44,247 nt of DNA, taken from positions 1 through 44,247 of the forward strand of contig CALMSO010000043.1 of assembly GCA_937872385.1 (NCBI GenBank). Reading direction: 5' to 3'. Below are positions 24,001 through 31,686 of the stretch, piece by piece; the stretch's first letter is position 1, and each line of letters opens with the position of its first letter. Under the pieces are notes generated by a model. The model was not told where the DNA came from. It saw only the letters and a list, made by a program, of their open reading frames with translations, and made no database searches. This stretch comes from an uncultured Saprospiraceae bacterium (GTDB taxonomy: Bacteria; Bacteroidota; Bacteroidia; Chitinophagales; Saprospiraceae). The position numbers were made by a program, and so were the translations under genes.

Positions 24001-27000
24001 ATGACAAGAATATACTTGACTTTGCTTTTGGCCTGTTGGTGGCAAATGGCTTCGGCCCAAAATATAACCGATTGCTGGCAAGATGTAGCCGAAAACGACC
24101 TGCTGCTGCCACGCGAAAGCGCAAGAAATGTGCAGGCGACGCAATACCGCGCCTTAGCCTTAGACCTTGACCAACTAAAGACGCAACTGCGCCAAGCGCC
24201 GCTCGAATTCACCCGCAATGCCGAGCGGAGACCCTTGCTGATAGCACTACCGCTGCCCGCTGGCGGCCAGGAGGTTTTTGCGGTGGTAGAATCGCCGATT
24301 ATGGAGCCGGAGCTGGCGGCGCGCTACCCGAATGTAAAAACCTACAAAGGGCAAGGCGTGCACAATCGCTTTATGAACCTGCGATTCGACCTGAGCGAGC
24401 GCGGCTTTTATGCTACGATAAATACGCTGCGCGGACAGATTTACATTGACCCCTTGGCCTCCGGCCAAACGCGCTATTACCAAGCGTATTATACCCGCGA
24501 TGCACTTCAGGAACCGACCGAATTGAGCTGTGGCGTACCTACGCCCGCTGCCGAGGCCCAAACGCCTGATTTACATGAATTTTCGTCAGATGCTCCCCTC
24601 CTCAGCCCGCGCAGCAATCAAACACTGAATTTGCAAACCTACCGTATGGGCGTGGCTACCACGGGGGAGTTTGCCCGTCGTTTTGGTGCTACCACCCGCG
24701 AGCAAGTGATGGCCGTAGTGGTCAATGTAATCAATCGTGCAAACACAGTGCTGGAGCGCGATGTGGCCATTCGACTTGTGCTGGCTAACAATAGTGATGT
24801 AATGTTTTTCCTTGATCCGGAGACAGATCCTTTCACTAACGGTACGAATGCTGGCTCGGTGCTTGGGCAAATTCGAGCGGTGCTCAACGCAAATATTGGC
24901 GTCAATGGCTATGACATTGGGCATGCACTGTCGAGTAGTTGTACCGGGGGCACGGCGGGCGTAGTAAGTGGCTTGGTTTGTAATAATGACAACAAAGGTG
25001 CCGGGGTTTCCTGTATTAATAATGTAAATATCTCTTCCATCGAAGTTTTTGCGCACGAGGTCGGGCACCAGTTCTCGGCGAGCCACACCTGGAGCAATTG
25101 CCCCGGCAATGAAACCCAACTGGCCAGTGCTTCGGCCTTTGAGCCGGGCAGCGGCAATACGATCATGTCTTACGCGGGCGTCTGCGGCGGCGGACAAAAC
25201 GTACAGAACAGCTCCGACGATTATTTTCACAATCGCTCATTGGAGCAAATGACCTTGTTCAGTCGGGTCGGGCTGGGCGCCAATTGTGCCGCTATTGTAC
25301 CAACCGATAACGTACCACCGGAAGTGACTTTGCCTTACAGCAATAATTTCTACATTCCGATCAGTACGCCCTTCGAGCTGACCGCTACCGCGACCGATGC
25401 CAATGGCGATGAACTGACCTATTGCTGGGAACAGTACGACCTCGGCCCCAACAGCAGCCTCGGTAGCCCCACAGGTGATGCGCCCGCTTTCCGGAGTTTT
25501 CGACCCACCAATTCGCCTACGCGCGTTTTTCCGCGTTTGCAAAATATTATCAACAATACCAGCTCCAACGCCGAAGTCTTGCCTACCTACGACCGCACCC
25601 TCACTTTTCGCTGCACGGTGCGCGACAATTTTCCGGGCAGCGGCGCTGCGGTCTGGCGGCAGGTGCGCTTTTTGTCCACTTCTTCAGCGGGGCCTTTCCT
25701 CGTGACACACCCAAACGAAGATACCGTGCAATGGACGGCGGGCACCTACACCGAAGTGCGCTGGGATGTAGCTCGCACCAACAACAATTTGGTCAACTGC
25801 CGGGCTGTCAACATCCGCCTCTCTCTCGACGGAGGCCTCACTTACCCTTTCCTGTTAGCCGAATCGGTACCCAATAACGGAACCGCACGGGTGCCCGTGC
25901 CCGACGTTGCCAGCAGCCAGGCCCGCGTGCGCGTAGAGGCTGCTGACAATATTTTCTTCGATATTTCTAATCAAAATTTTCAAATACTGCCCGCTGCTGT
26001 GCCAGATTATACCTTGAACGTGGCACCAGGATTGGTGCGTGGGCATTGCCTGCCGGAGCCACTGGAATTTACCATCAACAGCGCAGCATTCCTCGGATTT
26101 GCAGCACCTATTAGTTTAGAAATCATTGACAGCCTGCCCGACGAAATAGAGACAAGCCTTTCCAGCACCACATTACAGCCCGGCGAAAGCACTACGCTAA
26201 GGGTACGTTTTAATACCCAATTAGACGGCACGTTCCATTTGCAAGTGCGCGGCACTGCCGATGGCGGTCAAACGGTATCGCTACCCGTTTCGTTTTCTAC
26301 AGTTTCCAATGATTTTTCCAGCTTGCAAATGCTCAGCCCAGCCGATGGCACAGCAGGAATCATCCTATCATCCACTTTTTCTTGGAATAAGGTGAGCGAG
26401 GGCGCGCTCTACGCCTTTGAATTAGCCACCAGTCCAGCCTTTGGTGCAACGGTTATCGCTTCGGCCGCCGAACTCACAGACACCAGCTTCACGCCTTCTA
26501 TTTTCTTGAAAGACAATGAGTTGTACTTCTGGCGTATCCGCCCTTTCAATCGGCAGTGCAGCAGCGTTGGCGAATGGCTTGAACCTTTCACTTTGCACAC
26601 GGCTACGGTAAGTTGCGATGCCACCCCCAGCACCAATGTGCCCATCAATATCTCCGGTTCGGGCTTACCTACTGTAAATTCTACTTTGGTTGTAACCAGA
26701 CAAGGCGTGATTAGTGATGTGAATATTCCCTTGATTCGGGCCAATTATCAACCAGTGAACAGCCTGCGCGTAAGCCTTATCAGCCCGGCGGGCACAGAAG
26801 TAGTATTGTTCAATCAAAATTGCGGCGCTACCCTGCGTTTTGAAGTCGGATTTGATGACGAATCGCCCTCGGCTATTACTTGCCCGCCCGACAGCCGCAT
26901 GGTGGTGCGCCCCGTAGAACCTTTGGCGCGGTTTATCGGTGAGAATACCGCTGGTACCTGGACGCTGCGTACGCAGGTGGTGCGCCCGGGATTTGGCGGC

Positions 27001-27666
27001 GGCGGTGGCATTGAAAGCTGGGGCGTAGAGTTTTGCAGCACTTTTTCACCTAATAACCCTTTTATTGTAACCAACGATACGCTGCGCGTACCGCCAGCAC
27101 TTACCAACACCATTACAATTAACGAACTGGAAGCGAGGGACATAGACAACAGCCCCGATGAACTCGTCTTCACCTTAGTGAGCCTGCCCGCGCATGGTAC
27201 GCTACGCCTCAACAACGCAGTGCTACAAATCGGCGCTCAGTTTTCGCAAACCGATATCAATGCTTTTCGGTTGCAATACACGCACAATGGCGACCCCAGC
27301 CTCACAGACGGCTTCACTTTTGTGGTGCAGGATGGCACGGGCGGCTTTTTGCCTACCCAGCGTTTTGCCATTCAAATTGATGAAAATGCGACGGTAAGCA
27401 CGAATAAAGTATTGATAATCAACAATGTACATATTTTTCCAAACCCGGCACGAGACCTTTTAAACCTGCGCTTCGATCAGGCACCTAAAGGCAATCTCTG
27501 GATCAGTTTGTACAATGTGCAAGGGCAGGAGTTGTTAGGTCGGCGCTTTGAGCAGGCGGATGATGTATTGCAAATACCTACGGCCGGGCTGCCTGGCGGT
27601 ATGTATTTTTTGACTTTGCGTAGCGAAGGGCATACCTTGACGCGCAAGGTGAGCATTCAGCGATAG
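24001..27666 (+). CDS. Secreted reprolysin-like metalloprotease with P-domain and T9SS sorting tail
   Basis: A 1221-residue exported protein. The signal peptide is MTRIYLTLLLACWWQMASAQ. A propeptide-like region covers about residues 20-190. The metallopeptidase domain has H352-E-V-G-H-Q-F-S-A-S-H362, an HExxHxxxxxH zinc site with Ser at the usual Gly position, and a downstream Met-turn candidate NTIMSYAG. Beta-sandwich domains follow. A proprotein-convertase P-domain spans about 870-1010, then a cadherin-like repeat (TLRLNNAVLQIG, DGFTFVVQDGTGG). From about 1140, HIFPNPARDLLNL and LPGGMYFLTLRSEGHTLTRK form a type A T9SS sorting domain. An in-frame ATG at 23908 would spoil the signal peptide. 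It probably degrades external protein; it stands alone before a clear terminator. Confidence 0.9.
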   Translation: MTRIYLTLLLACWWQMASAQNITDCWQDVAENDLLLPRESARNVQATQYRALALDLDQLKTQLRQAPLEFTRNAERRPLLIALPLPAGGQEVFAVVESPIMEPELAARYPNVKTYKGQGVHNRFMNLRFDLSERGFYATINTLRGQIYIDPLASGQTRYYQAYYTRDALQEPTELSCGVPTPAAEAQTPDLHEFSSDAPLLSPRSNQTLNLQTYRMGVATTGEFARRFGATTREQVMAVVVNVINRANTVLERDVAIRLVLANNSDVMFFLDPETDPFTNGTNAGSVLGQIRAVLNANIGVNGYDIGHALSSSCTGGTAGVVSGLVCNNDNKGAGVSCINNVNISSIEVFAHEVGHQFSASHTWSNCPGNETQLASASAFEPGSGNTIMSYAGVCGGGQNVQNSSDDYFHNRSLEQMTLFSRVGLGANCAAIVPTDNVPPEVTLPYSNNFYIPISTPFELTATATDANGDELTYCWEQYDLGPNSSLGSPTGDAPAFRSFRPTNSPTRVFPRLQNIINNTSSNAEVLPTYDRTLTFRCTVRDNFPGSGAAVWRQVRFLSTSSAGPFLVTHPNEDTVQWTAGTYTEVRWDVARTNNNLVNCRAVNIRLSLDGGLTYPFLLAESVPNNGTARVPVPDVASSQARVRVEAADNIFFDISNQNFQILPAAVPDYTLNVAPGLVRGHCLPEPLEFTINSAAFLGFAAPISLEIIDSLPDEIETSLSSTTLQPGESTTLRVRFNTQLDGTFHLQVRGTADGGQTVSLPVSFSTVSNDFSSLQMLSPADGTAGIILSSTFSWNKVSEGALYAFELATSPAFGATVIASAAELTDTSFTPSIFLKDNELYFWRIRPFNRQCSSVGEWLEPFTLHTATVSCDATPSTNVPINISGSGLPTVNSTLVVTRQGVISDVNIPLIRANYQPVNSLRVSLISPAGTEVVLFNQNCGATLRFEVGFDDESPSAITCPPDSRMVVRPVEPLARFIGENTAGTWTLRTQVVRPGFGGGGGIESWGVEFCSTFSPNNPFIVTNDTLRVPPALTNTITINELEARDIDNSPDELVFTLVSLPAHGTLRLNNAVLQIGAQFSQTDINAFRLQYTHNGDPSLTDGFTFVVQDGTGGFLPTQRFAIQIDENATVSTNKVLIINNVHIFPNPARDLLNLRFDQAPKGNLWISLYNVQGQELLGRRFEQADDVLQIPTAGLPGGMYFLTLRSEGHTLTRKVSIQR

Positions 27667-27681
27667 TGTCGCAGGGCACTT

Positions 27682-27721
27682 TAGTCGCCGTGGCTGGGTG
27701 CTGCGGCGACTATTGTTTTTT
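27682..27721 (+). terminator. Rho-independent terminator of the metalloprotease gene
   Basis: TAGTCGCCG (27682-27690) pairs perfectly with CGGCGACTA (27704-27712) across a 13-base loop and is followed by TTGTTTTTT. It starts 15 bases after the stop codon. Confidence 0.82.
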
Positions 27722-27745
27722 CAGGTGCCAAGGACTCCAAAAATG

Positions 27746-28168
27746 TCACGGACGTACCCAATTGCCATAGCTCTTGTGCATCCGCCGCGTAGTGATGATG
27801 TGGTTTTTAGCATCCAAAATTTGAATCAAATAAAGCCCCGTGGGCAGGTCGGCGATGTTGTAGCGCTGTTCTTTTTCAACCCGAAAACTGCGGATGCGCT
27901 GCCCCAGCAAATTGTACAGATGCAAAGTGCGCGCCTCACCCGCTTGGACGGAAACCTCGTCGAGTGCGAAAAAATCGGTCGCAGGATTCGGATATAACAG
28001 ATATTCCGCTTTGGGTGTCGCTGTTCCAGCCGATGCCGGCACATTATAATTGTACTGCGGGCGATTAGTGTGCGCGCCGTCGGGGCCACAGTCGGGCGGG
28101 CGCTCTGTTTGTGCGTGTAGCGTGCAGCACAAAAGGGCAAAGCAGCCAGCGAGTAGTATTTTTTGCAT
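27746..28168 (-). CDS. Miniature T9SS cargo protein (signal peptide plus sorting domain)
   Basis: A 140-residue secreted protein. The MQKILLAGCFALLCCTLHAQ signal peptide favours this ATG over one 12 bases upstream. After cleavage only about 35 residues (TERPPDCGPDGAHTNRPQYN and a short linker) precede a complete type A T9SS sorting domain: EYLLYPNPATDFFAL, TLHLYNLLGQRIRSF, LPTGLYLIQILDAKNH and ITTRRM. The cargo part is thus a short Pro/Asn-rich peptide with one cysteine. Either this is a small surface-delivered peptide or the remnant of a larger protein whose middle has been lost. It is convergent with the metalloprotease gene, itself T9SS cargo. Confidence 0.8.
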   Translation of the reverse strand: MQKILLAGCFALLCCTLHAQTERPPDCGPDGAHTNRPQYNYNVPASAGTATPKAEYLLYPNPATDFFALDEVSVQAGEARTLHLYNLLGQRIRSFRVEKEQRYNIADLPTGLYLIQILDAKNHIITTRRMHKSYGNWVRP

Positions 28169-28269
28169 AAGCCAAAGCAATTTTATTGCAATGTAGCCTA
28201 TTTTTTTGGCAAATGCAACCGCCCAGCAGCGGCGCGTGAAGATTTATCCTCGGATAGTCGCCCGAAATG

Positions 28270-28300
28270 TTGCAGGAATAAATGACAAGGGCTATTTTTG
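28270..28300 (+). promoter_or_regulatory. Bacteroidota-type promoter for bTHX
   Basis: TTG at 28270-28272, a 20-base spacer and TATTTTTG at 28293-28300 match the consensus exactly. It lies 97 bases before the bTHX start codon; the leader contains ATCCGGACAGCTTATTGCCGG, without an obvious regulatory fold. Confidence 0.65.
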
Positions 28301-28396
28301 CAATCCATTATAAAAATGTTATCCGGACAGCTTATTGCCGGCAAGGCATTTCAAATCTGAAAATTTCATTATTTCACAATCAAGCAAGTTGCAATT

Positions 28397-28504
28397 ATGG
28401 GGAAAGGGGATAAAAAAAGCAAGCGCGGCAAAATCTGGCGGGGTAGCTACGGCAAAAGCCGCCCGAAGAAAGCGCGCAAAGTGCTGGTGAAAAACGCTGC
28501 CTGA
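28397..28504 (+). CDS. 30S ribosomal protein bTHX
   Basis: A 35-codon gene that a standard length cut-off would miss. The product begins [20 protein letters not shown] and ends in a basic, Lys/Arg-rich tail. MGKGDxKxxRGKixrGSYGKxRP is the signature of bTHX (Thx), a small peptide of the small ribosomal subunit first seen in Thermus and widespread in Bacteroidota. It inserts between helices in the head of the 30S subunit. An exact-match promoter upstream (28270-28300) and a hairpin terminator right after the stop (28517-28574) show it is a stand-alone transcription unit. The bL31B gene, another ribosomal protein, lies 650 bases downstream. Confidence 0.9.
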   Translation: MGKGDKKSKRGKIWRGSYGKSRPKKARKVLVKNAA

Positions 28505-28516
28505 GCACTAAAAACA

Positions 28517-28574
28517 GGGTAGCGACTGTATGGGACAAGCCACAGAACAGACAGCCGCTACCCAATATTTTTTT
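28517..28574 (+). terminator. Rho-independent terminator of bTHX
   Basis: GGGTAGCG (28517-28524) pairs with CGCTACCC (28556-28563) and is followed by AATATTTTTTT. The loop is about 31 bases and may hold a smaller stem. It ends at the 3' edge of the convergent lipoprotein gene. Confidence 0.7.
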
Positions 28575-28980
28575 AACGACTTTTGGTGCGAATGACCACT
28601 GCACCTTTGTTGCCGCGCAATCCATATTGAGCAGTAGCATCGGTGGCGGTAAGCACCTGCACGGTGCGAATGTCATTTACATCTACCAAACGAACAGCCG
28701 AAGCATAACTCTCACCCACGAGACTTCCGTCAATCACAAAAAGTGGTTCTCGCTCGCCAGTAAACGTATCCGTGCCACGCACATACACGCTGATGTCTTC
28801 GCCCGTGCCTGCTATGCGCACGCTGGGTATGCGCCGCAGATAATCCGCCAGCGACTGGTACACGCCGGGGGTGTTGTCTATTTTTTCTACCGGAGCCACG
28901 GCGCTCGACCGCTGGATGGTGCAGGCTCCAGCCAGACACAATAGCAAGATGAACAATGCTGGCAGTTGACAATTTTTCAT
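28573..28980 (-). CDS. TonB-plug-like lipoprotein without a barrel
   Basis: A 135-residue predicted lipoprotein. The signal sequence ends ILLLCLAGAC, a clean lipobox, and favours the MKNCQLPA start at 28980 over an ATG 78 bases upstream. The rest reads as a SusC/TonB-dependent-receptor plug domain: SLADYLRRIPSVRIAG, ISVYVRG, PLFVIDGSLVGESYASAVRL, DVNDIRTVQVLTATDATAQYG, then GNKGAVVIRTK. These are the strands and turns of the receptor plug, yet no beta-barrel follows. Such short plug lipoproteins occur in Bacteroidota, but their role is not established. No receptor gene is adjacent. Confidence 0.8.
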   Translation of the reverse strand: MKNCQLPALFILLLCLAGACTIQRSSAVAPVEKIDNTPGVYQSLADYLRRIPSVRIAGTGEDISVYVRGTDTFTGEREPLFVIDGSLVGESYASAVRLVDVNDIRTVQVLTATDATAQYGLRGNKGAVVIRTKSR

Positions 28981-29123
28981 GGCTACCTCGATTTTGTAAT
29001 GGAAAAAGGTTTCCTTTTTATTGTGCAATAACGAATATACAAAAAATCCTGTTTTCAAGGGCTTTTAGGGTCGAATTTGCAAAAAAATATGACAGGCAGG
29101 TTTTTTCTTTTTGAAAAAAGGCG

Positions 29124-29131
29124 TACATTTG
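29124..29131 (+). promoter_or_regulatory. -7 box for the bL31B gene
   Basis: TACATTTG matches TAnnTTTG 31 bases before the start codon at 29162. The -33 position is a T-run without TTG. Confidence 0.45.
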
Positions 29132-29161
29132 CATTCCAAATAAAGAAAAGCAGTATAAGTT

Positions 29162-29428
29162 ATGAAAAAAGATACCCATCCGGCAAACTATAGAATGGTC
29201 GTTTTCAAAGACTTTTCGAGCAATGAAGCGTTTCTGACGCGCTCTTGCACGCCTACGCGCGATACCATCGTGTGGGAAGACGGCAAAGAGTACCCCTTAG
29301 TGAAATTGGAAATTTCCAATACTTCGCACCCGTTTTTTACGGGCAAAATGAAATTTGTGGATACCGCTGGCCGTATTGACAAGTTCAATAGGAAGTTTGC
29401 CAAGTTTACGCAGGGGAAAAATTCCTGA
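29162..29428 (+). CDS. rpmE2: 50S ribosomal protein bL31, type B
   Basis: An 88-residue ribosomal protein of the large subunit. [20 protein letters not shown], then [20 protein letters not shown] and [15 protein letters not shown], match bL31 of the long C-minus (type B) kind. The zinc-binding CxxC pair of the type A form is absent. Type B is the zinc-independent form used as the sole L31 in many Bacteroidota. It is a single-gene unit with its own -7 box and a strong terminator (29450-29488). Confidence 0.93.
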   Translation: MKKDTHPANYRMVVFKDFSSNEAFLTRSCTPTRDTIVWEDGKEYPLVKLEISNTSHPFFTGKMKFVDTAGRIDKFNRKFAKFTQGKNS

Positions 29429-29449
29429 TTTCATTGTGCAATTTCCGAC

Positions 29450-29488
29450 AAAAAAAGTCCCTTTCAGTCGTTGATCGGGACTTTTTTT
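29450..29488 (+). terminator. Rho-independent terminator of rpmE2
   Basis: AAAAAAAGTCCC and GGGACTTTTTTT form a 12-pair stem with a 15-base loop, ending in the T-run. It starts 22 bases after the stop codon. Confidence 0.88.
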
Positions 29489-29577
29489 GTATTATGCATC
29501 GTCAATTTTGAACCGCTTGCCCGAATAGCAACTCATCAGTACGCAAAAGAAACATCAACGCCACAATATTCATTGCT

Positions 29578-30774
29578 ATGGCAAACATCATTCTATTTGA
29601 CAATGAAGTGCGCGAGCAATTGCTACCACTTACCTACACCCGCCCGGTGTGCGAAATCCGCGTCGGCATCCTCAATATCCGCGAAAAATGGGAGCACTGG
29701 CTCCAGGACAAGGCGTCCTACATCACACAGGATTACCTCGCCGAAAAATATCCGATTGATTATGGTGCCGACAATTTCCTGATTAACGGCTCCGTGCTAC
29801 CCTCCGAGCCGCTCTGCCGTCTGGTCACGCAGATGGAACCCCGGGAAGCCTACCTCATGGGCGACGAACTGATTGTAGCCCGGCTCGATGGCGAACAAAT
29901 GGAGCAACTCATTCACGATGAGGACTTTGGCGAACTCAAGGGCTTCGATCTTGAAGATACTCCCTTCCTGAAAATCAATCATTTATGGGATATTTACCGG
30001 CTCAATGACGCAGCCCTGCGCGAAGATTTTGCCTTGCTGACCAAAGGCCGCACTTCGGAGCCGCTGAGCGCTACCAATCGCTGCTTAGGGACGGAGCATA
30101 TTTTTGTTGAGCCGGGGGCCAAAGTAGAATTTGCTACCATCAATGCTGAAACTGGGCCGGTATATATTGGCAAAGATGCGCTGATCATGGAAGGTTGCCT
30201 CATTCGCGGGCCGCTGGCGCTGTGCGAAGGGGCGGTATTGAAAATGGGCGCGAAAATATACGGCGCTACTACGGTGGGCCCCTATTCCAAAGTGGGCGGC
30301 GAGGTGAATAACTCGGTGCTGATTGGCTACTCCAATAAAGCGCACGAAGGCTTCCTCGGCAATTCGGTGCTGGGCGAATGGTGCAATCTCGGTGCGGACA
30401 CCAACAACTCGAACCTGAAAAATACCTACGACGAAGTCAAGCTTTGGAACTACCCGGCGGAGCGATTTTTGCCTACTGGCCAACAATTCTGCGGCTTGTT
30501 CATGGGCGACCACGCCCGCTGCGGCATCAACACCATGTTCAATACCGGTACAGTGGTGGGCGTTTGCGCCAATATTTTCGGGAGCGGCTACCCGCGCAAT
30601 TTTGTCCCTTCCTTTGTATGGGGCGGCCCGGCGGGCTATCAATCCTACCGCACCGAAAAAGCGTATGTAGCTATTGAAAATATGATGGCGCGGCGCAATC
30701 AAACGTTTAGCATCGAAGACCGGCTGATTTTATTACGTATTTATGAAGATACTGCTAAATATAGAGCTAAATAA
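29578..30774 (+). CDS. GlmU-like putative sugar nucleotidyltransferase/acyltransferase
   Basis: A 398-residue cytosolic protein of the Bacteroidota GlmU-like family. The N-terminal half (MANIILFDNEVREQLLPLTY, TRPVCEIRVGILNIREKW) resembles a nucleotidyltransferase fold but lacks the LAAGxGTRM loop of true GlmU, so pyrophosphorylase activity is doubtful. From about residue 175 the pattern becomes a left-handed beta-helix of hexapeptide repeats (IYGATTVGPYSKVGGEVNNS, VLIGYSNKAHEGFLGNSVLG). The segment AHEGFLGNS contains the His expected in acyltransferases. It probably works in nucleotide-sugar or cell-wall precursor synthesis. The TerB-like gene starts 43 bases downstream and is probably cotranscribed. 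Confidence 0.8.
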   Translation: MANIILFDNEVREQLLPLTYTRPVCEIRVGILNIREKWEHWLQDKASYITQDYLAEKYPIDYGADNFLINGSVLPSEPLCRLVTQMEPREAYLMGDELIVARLDGEQMEQLIHDEDFGELKGFDLEDTPFLKINHLWDIYRLNDAALREDFALLTKGRTSEPLSATNRCLGTEHIFVEPGAKVEFATINAETGPVYIGKDALIMEGCLIRGPLALCEGAVLKMGAKIYGATTVGPYSKVGGEVNNSVLIGYSNKAHEGFLGNSVLGEWCNLGADTNNSNLKNTYDEVKLWNYPAERFLPTGQQFCGLFMGDHARCGINTMFNTGTVVGVCANIFGSGYPRNFVPSFVWGGPAGYQSYRTEKAYVAIENMMARRNQTFSIEDRLILLRIYEDTAKYRAK

Positions 30775-30817
30775 CAATGCCCCATTATTTAGTTTAATAA
30801 AATTTCATTTACCCTTT

Positions 30818-31201
30818 ATGAAGCCTTCCAAAGAAAAATTATACGATGCCTTAGGCGAGTTGATGTACGCTGTGGCCAAAGCCGACGGACTGGTGCAAGA
30901 GGAAGAAATTAGCCGTTTGCAGGAGATTTTGCAAAACCACCCCTGGGCCCGGGAGGTACAATGGTCCTTTGATTATGAGAAAAAACGCGACACCCCATTA
31001 GAAGAAGCCTTCGACAAAGCCTTAGAAACCTGCAAAGCCTATGGCCCCGCCGAAGAATACGCCCACCTGTTCGACATTCTGTACGAAATAGCCAAAGCCA
31101 GCCACGGCTTAGACAGCCAGGAAGCCAAGGTCATTGTGCGCTTCCGGCTGGCACTCCGCGCGCACCTGCTCGAACGGGATGAAGAGGGGGGGGGTAAATA
31201 A
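30818..31201 (+). CDS. TerB-like protein
   Basis: A 127-residue all-helical soluble protein. MKPSKEKLYDALGELMYAVA, then KADGLVQEEEISRLQEIL, match the tellurite-resistance TerB fold, whose landmark is an Ala-Lys-Ala-Asp-Gly turn followed by Glu residues that bind metal. The ATG at 30818 is chosen because it matches this start; an upstream in-frame ATG at 30743 overlaps the previous gene. The name does not imply tellurite resistance; no other ter gene is present. The C-terminus is encoded by a run of nine G (31186-31194), so a one-base slip would change the tail. Confidence 0.75.
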   Translation: MKPSKEKLYDALGELMYAVAKADGLVQEEEISRLQEILQNHPWAREVQWSFDYEKKRDTPLEEAFDKALETCKAYGPAEEYAHLFDILYEIAKASHGLDSQEAKVIVRFRLALRAHLLERDEEGGGK

Positions 31202-31233
31202 CTTTTCTATTAAAAAGAGCTTTGTATAAGAAC

Positions 31234-31674
31234 TTAATCTAAATTGAGTAACTTCCCTTTTAACTCTTTTTGGACTATAATCGCATCCAAAGAGACTTCG
31301 ACATAAATAGGGTAAATAGATCTGAAAAATAGTTTATTGGAAGGATCAAAAATTATATTACTTTTCTCGGTGAGTTTTTCACCCAATCTCAAGCGCAACA
31401 TTTTTTCTGATTTTATATTAGTAAAGATAAAACCTATTTCAGGTTGATGTTTTGCCATTCTAATTACATATGATTCTGCTTGACTTATACAGCCTTCGCA
31501 TCCAGATCCCGGTATTATTAGAAATTTTTTTAGCTTCAAATCTGTTAGTGTTGAATCATATAAGATGGCTTCTTTGAATAGAGGAAATTCATCGTTACCT
31601 TTCTTACAGGAAAGAAGAAATAAGAAAATTGTTATAACAACTAAAAAAAAACAACAACTCTGTTTTACCTTCAT
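31234..31674 (-). CDS. Thioredoxin-like CxxC lipoprotein of the AT-rich island
   Basis: A 146-residue predicted lipoprotein: signal segment FFLVVITIFLFLLSC with lipobox cysteine C23. A beta strand then leads into FLIIPGSGCEGCISQAESYV, where C59-E-G-C62 sits at the start of a helix as in thioredoxin-fold proteins. FIFTNIKSEK and IIFDPSNKLFF fit later strands, but the usual cis-proline motif is not obvious. Such proteins may form or reduce disulfides on the cell surface. It follows the DUF4221-like gene by 12 bases and is the last gene of the island. Its likely clients are the two Cys-rich peptides encoded upstream; that is inference. Confidence 0.65.
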   Translation of the reverse strand: MKVKQSCCFFLVVITIFLFLLSCKKGNDEFPLFKEAILYDSTLTDLKLKKFLIIPGSGCEGCISQAESYVIRMAKHQPEIGFIFTNIKSEKMLRLRLGEKLTEKSNIIFDPSNKLFFRSIYPIYVEVSLDAIIVQKELKGKLLNLD

Positions 31675-31686
31675 AAAATGTAAATA

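Noticed and set aside
30818..31201. Tellurite resistance locus
   Set aside because: Only a TerB-fold protein is present; no terC, terD or terZ-type gene is nearby, and the fold is common in unrelated roles.
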